From assembly GCA_005786775.1 (NCBI GenBank), contig SYDD01000244.1, forward strand, positions 1-8,040: a stretch of 8,040 nucleotides of DNA, written 5' to 3'. Of this stretch, positions 6,455 through 8,040 are shown piece by piece; the stretch's first letter is position 1; each line of letters begins with the position of its first letter. The DNA comes from Opitutaceae bacterium (GTDB lineage Bacteria; Verrucomicrobiota; Verrucomicrobiia; Opitutales; Opitutaceae). The notes beneath the pieces were generated by a model that saw only the letters and a list, made by a program, of their open reading frames with translations, searched no databases and was not told the origin of the DNA. Both the position numbers and the translations under genes were made by a program.

Positions 6455-7813
6455 CTACCGGGAACGGGTGAGCCGGAGAAACCGCAGCGGCAGGAACACC
6501 GCCGCGAAGCCCAGGCCACCCGCGATGCCCGCCCAGATGCCCGCCGCACCCCACGGTCCGGCGATGCCCAGCCCATACCCCAGCGGCAGGGCCAGGCCCC
6601 AATAAGCGAGGAAGGTGATCGCCACCGGCACCCGGACGTCCAGCAGGCTTCGGAGCAGCGCCGCGGAGATCACCTGCACCCCGTCCGCAAGCTGGAACAC
6701 GGCCGCGACGGCCAACAGCGCGGCGGCCATCCCGATGACGGCGGGATCCGCGGTAAACGCGGCGGCGAGGGGGCGGCCGGCCACCCAGAACAGGGTCATA
6801 AACGCCAACATACAGGCGAGCCCGGCGCCCAGCGCGCTCAGCCCGAGGGGGCGGAAGCGGTGCCGCTCGCCGGCGCCCACCGCGTGACTGAGCCGCATTC
6901 CGGCGGCCATCGACAGGCCGAGCGGCACCATAAACGTGAGGGAGGCGCAGGTGATCGCGATCTGGTGCGCCGCCAGGGGCACCGCCCCCAGCCAGCCGAC
7001 CATCAGCCCGGAGACCGAGAAGGCGGTGGCCTCGAACAGCAGCATCCCGGCGGCGGGGAGGCCCACCCCGAGCATTTCGCGGAGCCGGCTCGCGGACCAG
7101 GCGGGTCGCGGGGGCGGCGCTTCGCCGGACGGGACGGCGGGCCCGGCCAATCCCAGCCGGGGATCGCGTCGGATCCAGAGCCAAAGGGCAGTCGTGGCGC
7201 AAATCCGGGCGATTAGGGTGGCCAGCCCTGCGCCCGTGAGCCCCCAGGCCGGGGCGCCCCAATGGCCGTAGATCAGGATCCAGTTGAGCAGCGCGTTCAG
7301 CGCGACCGCCCCCAGGGTGATGAGCATCGGCACCCAGGGGTGGCCCATCGCCTCGGCGAACTGCCGCAGCGCCAGTTGGAGCAACACCGGCACGATCGAG
7401 GCGGCGCACAACAGGAAATAGGGGCCCACGGCGGCCACCACCTCGGGCGGCTGGCCAAAGCGGTGCAGTTGCGTCGCCAGCACCCCCATCAGGAGCAGCT
7501 CCGCCAAACCGAATCCCGTGGCGAGCAGGCAGCCGTGCCGGAGGTATTCGGCGGCCTCCCCGGAAGCCCGGGCCCCGCGGGCGCGGGCCACGAAGACCGC
7601 CACCGGCAGCATCAGACCGATCCCCATCACGTAGAAGATGTTGAAGATGTTTCCCGCAAAGGCGGAAGCGGCGAGCGGCACCGTGCCGGCGTGCCCGATC
7701 ATCGCGCTATCGGTCACGCCCATCAGCATCTGGCTGACCTGCCCGACGATCATCGGCACCGCCAAAACGACGGTGGGGCGCAGTTCACGCCGGGCGGCGG
7801 CGACGAGGCTCAT
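6455..7813 (-). CDS. MATE family efflux transporter, NorM type
   Basis: This is a 452-residue inner-membrane antiporter with about twelve hydrophobic segments in two six-helix halves. The halves are joined by a cytoplasmic loop near 215-245 that is rich in Pro and Arg. MATE proteins export cationic drugs or metabolites in exchange for Na+ or H+. The acidic residues that form the cation site in Vibrio cholerae NorM appear to be kept: Asp35 (MGVTDSAMIG), Glu261 (LLFEATAF) and Asp377 (QLADGVQ). This supports the NorM branch and a working transporter. Other family features are the ALRQFAEAMGHPWVPM segment and ALNALLNWILIYG at the end of the first half. The start at 7813 leaves a short cytoplasmic N-terminus before helix 1, as is usual; no Shine-Dalgarno is visible. 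It is the first gene of the leftward set with the DUF1232 and epimerase genes. The substrate cannot be told from the sequence. Confidence 0.93.
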   Translation of the reverse strand: MSLVAAARRELRPTVVLAVPMIVGQVSQMLMGVTDSAMIGHAGTVPLAASAFAGNIFNIFYVMGIGLMLPVAVFVARARGARASGEAAEYLRHGCLLATGFGLAELLLMGVLATQLHRFGQPPEVVAAVGPYFLLCAASIVPVLLQLALRQFAEAMGHPWVPMLITLGAVALNALLNWILIYGHWGAPAWGLTGAGLATLIARICATTALWLWIRRDPRLGLAGPAVPSGEAPPPRPAWSASRLREMLGVGLPAAGMLLFEATAFSVSGLMVGWLGAVPLAAHQIAITCASLTFMVPLGLSMAAGMRLSHAVGAGERHRFRPLGLSALGAGLACMLAFMTLFWVAGRPLAAAFTADPAVIGMAAALLAVAAVFQLADGVQVISAALLRSLLDVRVPVAITFLAYWGLALPLGYGLGIAGPWGAAGIWAGIAGGLGFAAVFLPLRFLRLTRSR

Positions 7814-8040
7814 CCCGGGGACTTTCGCGGGTCCGGCGGGAGGCGTCGAGCTCCGGCTGGGGCCCGGGGTCGAATGCGGGGGGCAGTGGAAATGGGTTTC
7901 CGTTCCGTCGACCGGGGTGCCGCCCCCGGCTACATCGAGCCGACCGCTGGCGAAATGCTACACCAGCCCCATACCGACACACGTCGGTCCGCTGTAACCG
8001 AGCAATCCTTACCCGGTCGTGCGTTCAGCAACCCCTCGGC
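7814..8040. other. Intergenic region upstream of the MATE gene, nothing recognised
   Basis: No convincing gene, tRNA or sigma-70-like promoter is visible in these 227 bp, although the MATE promoter should lie here. The right half is less GC-rich than the genes. Two small inverted repeats are present: GCTGG/CCAGC (7946-7950 and 7963-7967) and ACCGAC-ACAC-GTCGGT (7973-7988). Both are short enough to be chance. The region could include the untranslated end of a gene beyond the window. Confidence 0.4.

Noticed and set aside
4745..7216. An 823-codon open frame on the plus strand, antisense to the epimerase, DUF1232 and MATE genes
   Set aside because: Its translation is low-complexity Gly/Arg/Gln/His/Ala without any domain, and it spans three well-supported genes and their gaps. 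Long antisense frames are expected at high GC because stop codons are rare there.
6009..7409. A 466-codon minus-strand frame overlapping the MATE and DUF1232 genes
   Set aside because: It is out of frame with both real genes and reads as Arg/Gly/Pro-rich filler, while the MATE frame gives twelve hydrophobic helices.
7814..8040. tRNA or structured RNA upstream of the MATE gene
   Set aside because: Only two 5-6 bp stems are present. There is no cloverleaf, no T-loop consensus and no riboswitch core that I can recognise.

Overview
This window is a gene-dense, GC-rich bacterial chromosome segment. It holds seven protein-coding genes, no RNA genes, no complete mobile element and no CRISPR array. 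The GC-rich codon use, the near absence of Shine-Dalgarno sequences and the mix of genes suggest a high-GC, non-model Gram-negative lineage. The exonuclease and mutarotase-like proteins look most like my recollection of Opitutae-type Verrucomicrobiota, but this placement is an inference and not something the sequence proves.

Left part (1-2048, minus strand): the window opens inside clpB, the AAA+ disaggregase, of which the first 206 codons are present and run off the left edge. Upstream of it in the same direction lies a 376-residue protein with a galactose-mutarotase-like pattern and unknown substrate. A 140-bp intergenic region separates this pair from the divergent plus-strand genes.

Middle part (2049-4594, plus strand): a DEDDh-type 3'-5' exonuclease-like protein with a GTG start is followed 62 bp later by a complete Uup-type ABC-F ATPase with both nucleotide-binding domains and the C-terminal coiled-coil domain. 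The two may be co-transcribed and both fit nucleic-acid or ribosome maintenance.

Convergent junction (4595-4717): the only clearly non-genic structure sits here. It is an 83-bp element with perfect 22-bp inverted arms around a 39-nt centre, followed directly by a perfect 12-bp tandem duplication. Its form and arm sequence resemble REP/BIME-type repeats mobilised by REP-associated tyrosine transposases. It is the most interesting item in the window.

Right part (4718-7813, minus strand): three genes read leftward in a likely operon with gaps of 87 and 78 bp. They are a NorM-type MATE efflux transporter with its cation-site acidic residues intact, a small YkvA/DUF1232 protein, and an enolase-superfamily dipeptide epimerase with the complete catalytic set and the DxD dipeptide-binding motif (probable murein-peptide recycling). 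The last 227 bp upstream of the MATE gene hold no recognisable gene.

No new multi-gene system is visible. The content is mainly housekeeping, with one repeat element and some modest family-level oddities.
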